This document shows, in pieces, positions 27,236 through 36,419 of a stretch of 64,000 bases of DNA; position 1 is the stretch's first letter, and each line of letters begins with the position of its first letter. A model generated the notes under the pieces. That model did not search any database and was not told where the DNA came from. It worked only from the letters and a program-made list of their open reading frames with translations. A program made the position numbers and the translations under genes. The DNA lies in the NCBI RefSeq assembly GCF_002356295.1, contig NZ_AP018042.1, positions 4,248,361 through 4,312,360 on the forward strand, given 5' to 3'. The DNA is from Labilibaculum antarcticum. GTDB lineage: Bacteria; Bacteroidota; Bacteroidia; Bacteroidales; Marinifilaceae.

Positions 27236-27268
27236 AAGAGAGTCTCAAATGGATGAAACTCTCTTTTA
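27236..27268. terminator. Hairpin at the left edge of the tRNA-like array
   Basis: AAGAGAGT (27236-27243) pairs with ACTCTCTT (27258-27265), flanked by A and T runs. It takes the place of the ACTCACCAA/TTGGTGAGT terminator of the other units for the leftmost unit. Confidence 0.65.
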
Positions 27269-27271
27269 TTG

Positions 27272-28588
27272 CGGAGAGAGAGAGGTTACGGCTCGCGTTC
27301 CTCGTCATGAACTCGTGACGAACCCTAAATTTTTACGGCCGTAACCCAGAATTAGTCATGCACTATCCAGTTATGCTTTTGTTTTTATATTACTAGAAGG
27401 ATATTTTGAGGAGAGCAAATTCAAACGTAAGATTCGCGATGATTACAAATTACTCTATAAAACAAAAAAACTCACTAATTTCTTGGTGAGTTTTTTGTGA
27501 ACGCGGAGGGATGATTCCTCGTTCCTCGTCATAAGCTAGGTACGAACCCCCAACCTCTACGGCCGTAACCCAGAATTAGTCATGCACTATCCAGTTATGC
27601 TTTTGTTTTTATATTACTAGAAGGATATTTTGAGGAGAGCAAATTCAAACGTAAGATTCGCGATGATTACAAATTACTCTATAAAACAAAAAAACTCACC
27701 AATTTCTTGATGAGTTTTCAGTGAACGCGGAGGGATGATTCCTCGTTCCTCTTCATAAGCTAGGTACGAACCCCCAACCTCTGCGGCCGTAAGCCAGAAG
27801 TCGTGATGCACTATCCAGTTATGCTTTTGTTTTTATATTACTAGAAGGATATTTTGAGGAGAGCAAATTCAAACGTAAGATTCGCGATGAGTAAAAATCG
27901 GTGTGTAAAACAAAAAAACTCACCAATTTCTTGGTGAGTTTTCTGTGAACGCGGAGGGATGATTCCTCGTTCCTCGTCATAAGCTAGGTACGAACCCCCA
28001 ACCTCTACGGCCGTAAGCCAGAAGTCGTGATGCACTATTCAGTTATGCTTTTGTTTTTATATTACTAGAAGGATATTTTGAGGAGAGCCAATTCAAACGT
28101 AAGATTCGCGATGATTACAAATTACTCTATAAAACAAAAAAACTCACCAATTTCTTGGTGAGTTTTCTGTGAACGCGGAGGGATGATTCCTCGTTCCTCG
28201 TCATAAGCTAGGTACGAACCCCCAACCTCTGCGGCCGTAAGCCAGAAGTCGTGATGCACTATTCAGTTATGCTTTTGTTTTTATATTATTAGAAGGATAT
28301 TGTGTGGAGGGCAAATTCAAACGTAAGATTCGCGATGAGTAAAAATCGGTGTGTAAAACAAAAAAACGCACCAATTTCTTGGTGAGTTTTCTGTGAACGC
28401 GGAGGGATGATTCCTCGTTCCTCGTCATAAGCTAGGTACGAACCCCCAACCTCTATGGTCGTAACCCAGAAGTAGTGATGCACTATCCAGTTATGCTTTT
28501 GTTTTTTTTAGTAGAATATTTTGTGGTGGGTAAATCGAAAATGTTGTGTAAAACAAAAAAACTCACCAATTTCTTGGTGAGTCTTCTG
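27272..28588 (-). repeat. Tandem array of six degenerate tRNA-Arg units, 224-bp period
   Basis: On the minus strand six units follow the intact tRNA-Arg. A shared anchor (CACTATCC on plus) falls at 27361, 27585, 27809, 28033, 28257 and 28481, exactly 224 bases apart. The pseudo-tRNA 3' ends fall at 27498, 27722, 27946, 28170 and 28394 (also 224 apart), with a diverged leftmost copy near 27272. Each unit keeps the D-arm (AACTGGATAGTGCA), the anticodon loop TTACGGC and the acceptor 3' strand. It lacks the acceptor 5' strand, has 29 extra bases in the T arm (with GACGAGGAAC) and 9 extra in the anticodon stem. Each is followed by an ACTCACCAA/TTGGTGAGT hairpin. Upstream of each is TGAATTTGC, a weakened copy of the tRNA promoter. 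Two spacer variants are interleaved. Confidence 0.9.
28561..28582 (-). terminator. tRNA-Arg copy 2 terminator
   Basis: ACTCACCAA...TTGGTGAGT hairpin with a T run on the minus strand, directly past the tRNA 3' end. The same hairpin is repeated in the array units. Confidence 0.8.
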
Positions 28589-28662
28589 TGAACGCGGAGG
28601 GATTCGAACCCCCAACCTCTACGGCCGTAACGTAGTGCACTATCCAGTTATGCTACGCATCC
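28589..28662 (-). tRNA. tRNA-Arg (anticodon ACG), copy 2
   Basis: A complete 74-nt cloverleaf with the same sequence as the copy at 22655-22728: acceptor GGATGCG/CGCGTTC, anticodon loop TTACGGC, T-arm GGGGG-TTCGAAT-CCCTC, no encoded CCA. Its promoter -7 TATATTTG lies at plus 28686-28693. Transcription runs leftwards towards the degenerate array, with a terminator between. Confidence 0.95.
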
Positions 28663-28685
28663 ATGATTACCTTGGTAATGCGGTG

Positions 28686-28693
28686 CAAATATA
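28686..28693 (-). promoter_or_regulatory. tRNA-Arg copy 2 promoter -7 element
   Basis: TATATTTG with GCACCGC after it on the minus strand, 23 bases before the tRNA 5' end. Confidence 0.6.
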
Positions 28694-28918
28694 GATAAAA
28701 TTTACATTTTGGGTCTATAAAAATCATCTTTTTTTTAATTAAAATGATTGGTTTCACTGGAGGGTATATTAAAAAACTCTAAATCTTTTAGTTAGGATTC
28801 GAGTTAAGAATATTTTAGACTAAATTTACCTTGTTCATGTTTATTTTTTCATAGAACCAAGTATAATGCTTTAGGTTTTGTACTTTTGTTATGTAAAATC
28901 ATATAAATAAATAATATA

Positions 28919-31396
28919 ATGAAGAAGTTTCTAAAGTTTTTTGGAGGATTTGTAGTCTTAATTTTAGCTCTACTAATCATTTTACCCTTTTTCTTTAAGG
29001 ATAAAATAATGGAACTGGTGAAAACCGAAATTAATAATACGATAGATGCGGAGGTTCAAATAGGAGATTTGTCTTTATCAATGTTTAAAAATTTCCCAAA
29101 CTTGTATGTTGAGCTCGAAAATGTAAGTGTTGTTGGTAAAAATGAATTTGCAAATGACACCTTGGCTTCAGTCGGTAGTTTATACACTGCAGTTAATTTG
29201 CGCTCAGCTTTGTCTGGTACTCAAATAAAAGTTGGTGCAATTGTATTGGCCAATGCAAAGGTGAATGCAGTTGTTTTGGAATCTGGTAAAGCAAATTGGG
29301 ATATTGTAAAAGAAACTGATGAGCTAATGGTGGAAGAAGAGACTGGTGAGGTTTCCGATTTTAAAGTGATTTTTGAAGAAGTGCGTATTGAAGATTTCTT
29401 TTTGCGTTACGCTGATGCATCCATAAAAACAGTTCTTATTATGGATGATTTGGATTTGACATTAAATGGTGATTTTACAGTGAAATCAACGAATCTAAAT
29501 GTGAAATCACAAATTACAGGAGTCGATTTAGATTACGATGGTGTAAAATATTTGAAAAAGGCAGATGTTACTCTTGATGCCGTTCTTGAAGCTGATCTTC
29601 AGAATATGACATTCACATTTAAAGAAAATAAACTGACCTTAAATGAGCTGGTGTTTGGTATCGATGGAAATGTTGGAATGCTTGAAGATGGTTATAGTCT
29701 GGATTTGAAAATGAATGCTCAAGAGGCAGATTTCAAAACATTGCTTTCAATGGTTCCTGATGTGTTTAGAGCCGATATTAAAGGTATAGAGACCAACGGA
29801 ACTCTTGCATTAACAGCTTTTGTAAAAGGGGACTATAAAGAAGAGTATATGCCTTCATTTGGGGCCAAGTTAGCTGTTCATAAGGCAACCCTTAAATATC
29901 CTGATCTAAAAGAGTCAATTAATAATATTACCATAAACGCGGAAGTAAAACATCCGGGTGGAGATTTGGATCTATTAACTGCTGATGTAAATTCATTTCA
30001 TTTTGAGGTTGCTAACAACCCATTCGATGCAGAAATTCATGTAAAGAATCCAATGTCAGATCCTTACATGAATGGCTTATTTAAGGGGGTTATCGATTTC
30101 GCAAAAATTCGCCACGCAATCCCAATGGATAGCATAAAAATTAAGGGGATTGTTACTTCTGATGTTAGTTTTAGCGGAAAGATGTCTGCCATAGAAAAAG
30201 AGGAATATGAAAAAATCACGACCAAAGGGGATGTGAAATTGAAAAATTTTGAATTTTCCACTCCTGATTTCCCTCAGGGAATTAAGATTATTAGTTCTGT
30301 TCTGAATTTTACACCCAAGTACATCAGCTTAACTTCTTTTAACTCCAAAATTGGAACTTCTGATATTCAGTTAACAGGAAAGATAGAGGACTACATTCCT
30401 TACATTTTAAAAGATAAAGTTTTAAAAGGAAACTTCAATTTGACTTCTAATTTGTTCGATTTAAATGAATTTATGAATGGGAAAGAGGAAGTAAAAGCAA
30501 CTGCGGATACAATTCCTTTAACAGCGGTTGAGATTCCGGCTAATCTCGACTTGAGATTAGTTTCTTCCATGAAGCTGATTCAGTACGATAAAATGGATAT
30601 CCAGAATGTTAATGGTTTAATTGTTGTTAAAAATTCAAAAGCACAGTTGACAGACTTATCCATGGAAATGCTAAGAGGGTCGATGACAATGAATGGTTCG
30701 TACAGTACTAAGAATATTCAGAAACCAGCCATCGATTTTGGTTTGGATGTGAAGAATTTTGATATCAAATCAGCATACGAGTCATTGAGCATGATAAAGG
30801 AAATGGTGCCAATTGCTATGAATTGTTCAGGTAAGATTTCATCCGATTTAGAAATAACCTCTTTGCTTGATCAGGAAATGAGCCCAGTAATGAGTAGCTT
30901 GAATGGAAAGGGTGCTATTCACTCCAAAGAGATTATTATAAAAGACAATAAAGCATTCAATGCCTTGGCCTCAGCATTAAAAAATGACAAGTACAAGCGG
31001 ATATCTGTAACCCAATTCGATATGGATTTTGTGATAACAGATGGAAATGTGGAAGTAAAACCATTTGAGGCTAAAATTGCTGGCAACCCTGCCAAAATAT
31101 ATGGAACGCAGTCGGTTGATGGAAAATTGAATTTTACCATGGATATGAAATTGCCAAAAGAGGAGTTAGGCAAAGAGGTAAATCAGTATTTCGATAAATT
31201 GCCAGGGTTTGATGAAGTTAAAGTACTTGATGTTACTGTGAAAATCACTGGTACGGTTGATAATCCAAATGTAAAGCTTGATTTAAGCAAAGCAATTAAA
31301 CAGGCACAAGAGGCAGTTGCCAAAGAGCTGGAACGACGAGCCAAAAAAGAATTGCAAAAGAAAGGTAAAGATTTATTGAAGAGTTTATTCAAGTAG
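28919..31396 (+). CDS. AsmA-family envelope protein
   Basis: 825 residues with one N-terminal membrane anchor (residues ~5-27) followed by a long beta-strand-rich repeating body and a C-terminal AsmA-like domain (~600-790) ending in a Lys-rich helix. The early segment AEVQIGDLSLSMFKNFPNLYVEL is typical of the AsmA N-terminal part in Bacteroidota. Proteins of this type are related to bridge-like lipid transfer proteins and act between inner and outer membrane; the exact lipid role here is unknown. Monocistronic, with a strong terminator. Confidence 0.85.
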   Translation: MKKFLKFFGGFVVLILALLIILPFFFKDKIMELVKTEINNTIDAEVQIGDLSLSMFKNFPNLYVELENVSVVGKNEFANDTLASVGSLYTAVNLRSALSGTQIKVGAIVLANAKVNAVVLESGKANWDIVKETDELMVEEETGEVSDFKVIFEEVRIEDFFLRYADASIKTVLIMDDLDLTLNGDFTVKSTNLNVKSQITGVDLDYDGVKYLKKADVTLDAVLEADLQNMTFTFKENKLTLNELVFGIDGNVGMLEDGYSLDLKMNAQEADFKTLLSMVPDVFRADIKGIETNGTLALTAFVKGDYKEEYMPSFGAKLAVHKATLKYPDLKESINNITINAEVKHPGGDLDLLTADVNSFHFEVANNPFDAEIHVKNPMSDPYMNGLFKGVIDFAKIRHAIPMDSIKIKGIVTSDVSFSGKMSAIEKEEYEKITTKGDVKLKNFEFSTPDFPQGIKIISSVLNFTPKYISLTSFNSKIGTSDIQLTGKIEDYIPYILKDKVLKGNFNLTSNLFDLNEFMNGKEEVKATADTIPLTAVEIPANLDLRLVSSMKLIQYDKMDIQNVNGLIVVKNSKAQLTDLSMEMLRGSMTMNGSYSTKNIQKPAIDFGLDVKNFDIKSAYESLSMIKEMVPIAMNCSGKISSDLEITSLLDQEMSPVMSSLNGKGAIHSKEIIIKDNKAFNALASALKNDKYKRISVTQFDMDFVITDGNVEVKPFEAKIAGNPAKIYGTQSVDGKLNFTMDMKLPKEELGKEVNQYFDKLPGFDEVKVLDVTVKITGTVDNPNVKLDLSKAIKQAQEAVAKELERRAKKELQKKGKDLLKSLFK

Positions 31397-31422
31397 AAAA
31401 AACTTACAATATTCAAGATAGA

Positions 31423-31455
31423 ACGGAGAATCATAATGGTTCTCCGTTTTTTTTG
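31423..31455 (+). terminator. Terminator of the AsmA-like gene
   Basis: ACGGAGAA (31423-31430) pairs with TTCTCCGT (31440-31447), then a long T run. Confidence 0.85.
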
Positions 31456-31687
31456 CCTCCGTTTTTTGTACTATGGCAAAAAATGAAGTTGGGTTTGGGA
31501 GGAAATCACAATGGGATAACATCCATTGAGACAATGTTGGTTTGCAATCCATAGAATTTGGTGAGGCAAAAGGGGAGATAAGAATTCTTTGCAAAGTCAA
31601 AGAGGAAGAGAAATAGAATGCATATAATTATTAAAAAGGCATGAAGTAATTCTCAGTATGCCCTGTAATTACACAAAATCAAAGGCA

Positions 31688-31792
31688 TGAAAAAGGGATG
31701 GCAACCACTCCATCCCTTCTCTATTCACTTTATAACCTGAATTCTCAATTGATAATTCGAAACAAATATAGGAATAAATTTTTTATTGTCAA
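31688..31792 (-). ncRNA. Probable small RNA with its own promoter and terminator
   Basis: On the minus strand TTGACA (plus 31787-31792; TTG at 31790-31792), a 19-nt spacer and TATATTTG (31763-31770) form an ideal Bacteroidota promoter. About 45 bases downstream a terminator hairpin follows: GGGATGG, loop, CCATCCC, TTTTT (31690-31716). The predicted RNA of about 70 nt (31688 to ~31757) has no convincing reading frame. It contains a second small hairpin (GAATT...AATTC). Its 3' part is repeated at 31848-31900. Confidence 0.6.
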
Positions 31793-31847
31793 GTGATTGG
31801 TAAATATATTGATAATTTACCCTTACGAACACGAATTATTAGACAGC

Positions 31848-31900
31848 AAAAAAGGATGGTAACCACCCCATCCTTTTTTAATCTATTCACTTTAAACCTT
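31848..31900. terminator. Bidirectional terminator related to the small RNA 3' end
   Basis: AAAGGATGG and CCATCCTTT stem with A and T runs on both sides. It ends the metal efflux operon on the minus strand. The hairpin, its 8-nt loop pattern and the adjacent TCTATTCACTTTA segment recur at 31692-31735, so the two are copies of one element. Confidence 0.75.
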
Positions 31901-31988
31901 AAAAACGGAAACCGTTTTGCTATTTGTACGCCATGGGTTTCAAAAAAGTTATAAGAAAAGTGATATTTTGAATGAATCTACGTAAGTA

Positions 31989-33164
31989 TTAAAGTAGATG
32001 TCTTACTATTTTCGCCTTGGTGATGTTGTATTCATACTCAATTTCAAGATAAGTATCGAAGCTTTCGTAATAGTAAATACTCTCCATAAGATATTCAATG
32101 CCAGATATCTCTCCAAAATCAAGCGCCTTTCGTAATAGGGTTCCATATTTCTTTTCTGAAAACACATTCTGATAATCGGAAAGACTGGATTTTAGACTGA
32201 AAAAAGTTTGAAAAAGTTTTCTGTATTCATTTTCTTTCTCCATTTTCTCGAAGGATAGTTCTTCTTTTCGGAAATGTTCCATCAATTTAGCCTGCTTTAC
32301 CTTATTTTTGTTTTCCCATAAAGGAATACTAATTCCGAGTTTCATTCCATTGGCTTCTTTCATTATATCTGAACCTAAATAACGATAGCCAATTGATATC
32401 TTGGGAAGAGAATTAGTCTTCACCAGAGACGTTTCTTTCGAAGCCATTTGCTCATTTGAACTGAGCTGTTTTAAATAAGGATCTGCATTAATAGCATTCG
32501 CCAATAAAAGTTGGGTATCCTCTTCAATGCTTATAACAGGATAGGCAAGAGTATTCAAGTTCAGCTCCAAACCACCATTCTGTTTTCTTAAATCTTCTTT
32601 TAGGTTGGCGATTTTGTTCCGAACTAGCTGTAGCTGATTTTTTGTGTTCAACGAAAGCATTCTGATTTTGTTTACTTCAAGAATATTAGCATCTCCTTCT
32701 TTTAGCCTTTTCTCAAAAAAAGAACTTAATTTCTCCGCATTATCCAATCTTGTACTCAATTCTGTATTTTGCTTGCTTCGGTATATTAACTCAAAACAAA
32801 GCAATTCAGAATTTAGTAATACTTCTTGTCGCACCCTTGCACTGCTGTTTTGAAGATTCGCTATTTTTTCATCTCTAATTTGATTTTTATAGATGTAGCT
32901 GGTTGGGAAATCGAAACTCTGACTTACCAAAATTTCGTAGGGTTTGCCTTCCTGCGATGAAAAACTCTTTTCCCACTCCAATTCCGGATTCGCCAAATTA
33001 TTTTGAGATCGAAATCCTAATTTTTGTGCTTCCAAATATTGCTGATGTGCCTTAAGCTTGGGATTGTTCTTTTCAATCTCCTGCAATACTTCTTGAACAG
33101 AGGATTGAGCCATCCCTTGAAGGCTCAATCCTGTTATGATGATTAGTAATAATGTTTTAAGCAT
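31989..33164 (-). CDS. TolC/CzcC-type outer-membrane efflux protein
   Basis: 391 residues: signal peptide (ends SLQGMAQ) and the two repeated long-helix segments of the outer-membrane efflux family, with coiled-coil rich regions (~140-190 and ~290-340). It would form the trimeric outer-membrane channel of the metal efflux complex. Its start overlaps the end of the RND pump gene by 8 bases, showing translational coupling. Some strands in the family barrel are short, as in CzcC-like members. Confidence 0.88.
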   Translation of the reverse strand: MLKTLLLIIITGLSLQGMAQSSVQEVLQEIEKNNPKLKAHQQYLEAQKLGFRSQNNLANPELEWEKSFSSQEGKPYEILVSQSFDFPTSYIYKNQIRDEKIANLQNSSARVRQEVLLNSELLCFELIYRSKQNTELSTRLDNAEKLSSFFEKRLKEGDANILEVNKIRMLSLNTKNQLQLVRNKIANLKEDLRKQNGGLELNLNTLAYPVISIEEDTQLLLANAINADPYLKQLSSNEQMASKETSLVKTNSLPKISIGYRYLGSDIMKEANGMKLGISIPLWENKNKVKQAKLMEHFRKEELSFEKMEKENEYRKLFQTFFSLKSSLSDYQNVFSEKKYGTLLRKALDFGEISGIEYLMESIYYYESFDTYLEIEYEYNITKAKIVRHLL

Positions 33165-36100
33165 TTCCTTTATTTTTAGTGTTCAGTAATAGATACACGA
33201 TCGGAATAATATAAATATTCAATAGGGTAGAACTCAGTAGTCCGCCAAGAATAACCACAGCCATCGGACTTTGAATTTCATTTCCGGGTTTATCACCGGC
33301 TATTGCCATCGGAATTAAGGCTAAAGCTGCTGTTAAAGCAGTCATCAAAATAGGGCTCAAACGGTGAACGGATCCCTGAACGATGATGTCTTTGATTGCC
33401 AGACCTTTTTTCTTCATGCTCTGGTAATTTGAGATGAGCAGAATTCCATTACGGGTAGCAATACCAAATAAGGTGATGAAACCTATTATGGCTGGAATAC
33501 TAAGCATTCCTGATGTGAAATAAATGGTGAATACACCACCAATAAGCGCCAATGGCAAATTCAATAAAATGATACTGGCCAGCTGAGTGCTTCTGAATTC
33601 CTGAAATAGCAGCAGGAAAATAATCATGAAACTGAAAATTGATGCGATCATTAATACACGGGAAGCTTTTGCTTCACTTTCAAACTGACCGCCATACTCA
33701 ATTCGATATCCTTCCGGTGATACTACATCTTGTTCAACCATGTTCTGAATATCGGTAACTACACTTCGAAGATCGCGATCGGCAACATTAGCAGAAACAA
33801 CAAGCTTGCGCTGCACGTTTTCACGATTCACCGTGTTTGGACCCGAAAGAGATTGAATTTTGGCAACATAGCTAAATGGAATTTTTTTACCATCCCAGGT
33901 ATCAATGAGTGCATTTCTGATTGCTTCAATATCCCCTCTGTTTTCTTCGTCGTATTTTACAACCAAATCGAATGCTTTGATGCCTTCAAAAACATCAGAT
34001 ACTTTTGATCCGCCAAAAGCGACATGAATAAATTCTGAGAATTGAGCGATTGAAATGCCATACTTAGCAAGCATATCGCGCTTTGGTAAAATCCTGATTT
34101 GTGGAATTTCCACTTGTTGCTCTACATTCACATCAACTACACCTTCTATTGGAGAAATTGATGTTTTGATGTCATTTGCCATCTTGAACATTAAATTCAA
34201 ATCATCACCAAAAATTTTAATCGCAATATTGGCTTTTGTACCTGAAAGAATATGATCAATTCGATGTGCTAAAGGTTGTCCAATGGCAAAATTAACTCCC
34301 GATATACGGTTCAGTTTTTCGCGAACTTCCTGCAGAAACTCTGATTTGCTTCTTTCTCCTAAAGTAAAAGGGACTTCAATTTCAGAGGTATTTACTCCAA
34401 ACGAATGTTCGTCCAATTCCGATCGACCTGTACGACGTGCAGTTAGGCTGATTTCAGGAACTGTTCTCAAGGCATCTTCGGCCAAAACTTTTACTTTGTT
34501 CGATTCTTCCAAAGAAATACCTGGTTGGGTGATTGCTGTTACAGTTAAGGATCCTTCGTTAAATTCGGGAAGGAAGTTTCTGCCTAATCCCGTAAGGATA
34601 AAAATGGAGACAATAAAGAGGAGACCAGCACCTCCTAATATCCATTTTTTGTGCTGTAAGGCTTTCCCTAATGAATTGCCATACCATTTATTCAGATGGC
34701 TTACCAACCAACTCTCTTTGTTCTTTCTATCGAGCATTTTATCGCTGGTAAGCATAAAGCTACACAAAACAGGAGTAAGGGTAAGAGCGACAACTAATGA
34801 TGCAAAAAGTGAAACAATAAACGCAATACCAAGTGGCTGAAGCATTCTGCCTTCCATTCCGCTTAGGAAAAACAAAGGCAAAAAGGCTGCAATAATAATA
34901 AAGGTTGCATTAATAATGGAAGAACGAATTTCGCAGGATGCAGAGTAAACGATTTTAATTGGTTTTTTTCTCTCTTCCTTTGGTAAAAGATGATTTTGCC
35001 TGAGTCGTTTGTAAACATTTTCAACATCAATAATGGCATCATCCACTAAATCTCCCACGGCTATCGCCATACCTCCCAAGGTCATGGTGTTGATGGTAAT
35101 GCCCAAAAACTTCAAGGTAATCATGGTTACCAAAAGCGAAATAGGGATGGCCAAAAGTGAAATTATAGTGGTTCTGTAGTTCATCAGAAACACCAGTAAA
35201 ATTACAATCACAAAAATGGAACCTTCCATTAGTGCTTTTTTAACATTCCCAATGGATGAGTTAATAAAATCCGCCTGACGGAAAATATGTGTGTTCACAG
35301 TGACTCCTGCCGGCAATGATTTTGATAATTCCGCGATGGATTTATCCAGATTTTCGGTCAATCGTAACGTGTTGATGCCTGGTTGCTTTTTTACCGTTAG
35401 CAAGACTGCCTGTTCACTGTTAATGGTTCCCAAACCAAGTTTCGGAGCTGCAGCAACTTTTACTTCAGCAATATCACTAATTCGAACGGGTACATTGTTG
35501 TACATTTTAACTACCGAATTTCCAAGCTCTTCAAAATCGGAAGTACGGGCAATTCCTCTAATGTTGTACTGGTTGCCATATTCGTTAATAAATCCACCGG
35601 CCGAATTCTGATTGGTAGCTCGGGCCGCCTTCATCAATTCATCAAGACTAACTTTGTAATACCTCATTTTTTGAGGATTGGCTAAAATCTGGTATTGCTT
35701 GAATTCCCCGCCAATAACAACAACTTGAGCAACTCCGTTTATGGCCAGCAAATGAGGACGAATGGTCCAGTCAGCCAAAGTTCTTAGTTCCATTGGAGAA
35801 ATACTGTCCGATTGCAATCCAATCATTAGAACTTCTCCCATTATTGACGATTGAGGAGCCAAACTAGGATTTCCAGCTCCTTCGGGTAAGTTTTCGGAAA
35901 CAGCTAACAGTTTCTCGCTCACAATTTGCCGGGCTCTGTAAATATCCGTTCCCCATTCGAATTCAATCCATACAATGGAGAATCCTGCTGATGAGGATGA
36001 ACGTAACCTTCTAACATTTGTAGCTCCGTTTACAGCTGTTTCGATAGGAAAGGTGACTAACTTTTCAACTTCCTCGGGAGCCATCCCATGAGCTTCAGTC

Positions 36101-36249
36101 ATAACTACCACAGTAGGGGCAGTCAGATCGGGAAACACATCTACATCCATGTTTGCTGTTGTGTAGCCACCACCTAAAACAAGGAGAATGGATACAAACA
36201 TCACCAAAATGCGATTGTGCAATGCGTATTGTATAATATTATTTAACAC
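33157..36249 (-). CDS. Heavy-metal RND efflux pump (CzcA/CusA type)
   Basis: 1030 residues with 12 membrane helices and two large periplasmic loops. The fourth helix carries GDLVDDAIIDVENVYKRL, the DxxxDxxxxE proton-relay signature of the heavy-metal subgroup of RND pumps. It exchanges protons for metal ions and works with the fusion protein at 36420 and the channel at 31989. The metal cannot be read reliably from the motif, which is not the classical Cus Met-rich type. Divalent metals are more likely, and the His-rich partners nearby support metal handling. Confidence 0.93.
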   Translation of the reverse strand: MLNNIIQYALHNRILVMFVSILLVLGGGYTTANMDVDVFPDLTAPTVVVMTEAHGMAPEEVEKLVTFPIETAVNGATNVRRLRSSSSAGFSIVWIEFEWGTDIYRARQIVSEKLLAVSENLPEGAGNPSLAPQSSIMGEVLMIGLQSDSISPMELRTLADWTIRPHLLAINGVAQVVVIGGEFKQYQILANPQKMRYYKVSLDELMKAARATNQNSAGGFINEYGNQYNIRGIARTSDFEELGNSVVKMYNNVPVRISDIAEVKVAAAPKLGLGTINSEQAVLLTVKKQPGINTLRLTENLDKSIAELSKSLPAGVTVNTHIFRQADFINSSIGNVKKALMEGSIFVIVILLVFLMNYRTTIISLLAIPISLLVTMITLKFLGITINTMTLGGMAIAVGDLVDDAIIDVENVYKRLRQNHLLPKEERKKPIKIVYSASCEIRSSIINATFIIIAAFLPLFFLSGMEGRMLQPLGIAFIVSLFASLVVALTLTPVLCSFMLTSDKMLDRKNKESWLVSHLNKWYGNSLGKALQHKKWILGGAGLLFIVSIFILTGLGRNFLPEFNEGSLTVTAITQPGISLEESNKVKVLAEDALRTVPEISLTARRTGRSELDEHSFGVNTSEIEVPFTLGERSKSEFLQEVREKLNRISGVNFAIGQPLAHRIDHILSGTKANIAIKIFGDDLNLMFKMANDIKTSISPIEGVVDVNVEQQVEIPQIRILPKRDMLAKYGISIAQFSEFIHVAFGGSKVSDVFEGIKAFDLVVKYDEENRGDIEAIRNALIDTWDGKKIPFSYVAKIQSLSGPNTVNRENVQRKLVVSANVADRDLRSVVTDIQNMVEQDVVSPEGYRIEYGGQFESEAKASRVLMIASIFSFMIIFLLLFQEFRSTQLASIILLNLPLALIGGVFTIYFTSGMLSIPAIIGFITLFGIATRNGILLISNYQSMKKKGLAIKDIIVQGSVHRLSPILMTALTAALALIPMAIAGDKPGNEIQSPMAVVILGGLLSSTLLNIYIIPIVYLLLNTKNKGNA

Positions 36250-36419
36250 GATAGTTTCTTTTTATCAATGATTATAATTGATTTAATTTTATGTTGCTTC
36301 CTTATAAGTTGTCTTTTATGGCACTCTGGTTAAAGTCTAAAAGCAGGCAAATTGCTGATTTAGCATTATGTGTAAAGACCAGCATTGCAATAAGGAAGCA
36401 GATACATCAGCAATAGGTT

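Noticed and set aside
27841-28483. Two 64-codon minus-strand frames (27841-28035 and 28289-28483) with nearly the same protein
   Set aside because: They lie inside the 224-bp units and span pseudo-tRNA and terminator DNA. The similarity comes from the repeat, not from protein selection.
27498-28490. Functional extra tRNA-Arg genes
   Set aside because: All copies lack the acceptor 5' strand and have 9-nt and 29-nt insertions in two arms, so a cloverleaf cannot form.
27272-28588. CRISPR array
   Set aside because: The repeat unit is 224 bases with internal tRNA features and no unique spacers. No cas genes are present.
34283-34840. 185-codon plus-strand frame inside the RND pump gene
   Set aside because: Antisense to a well-supported pump sequence with no start context or family features.
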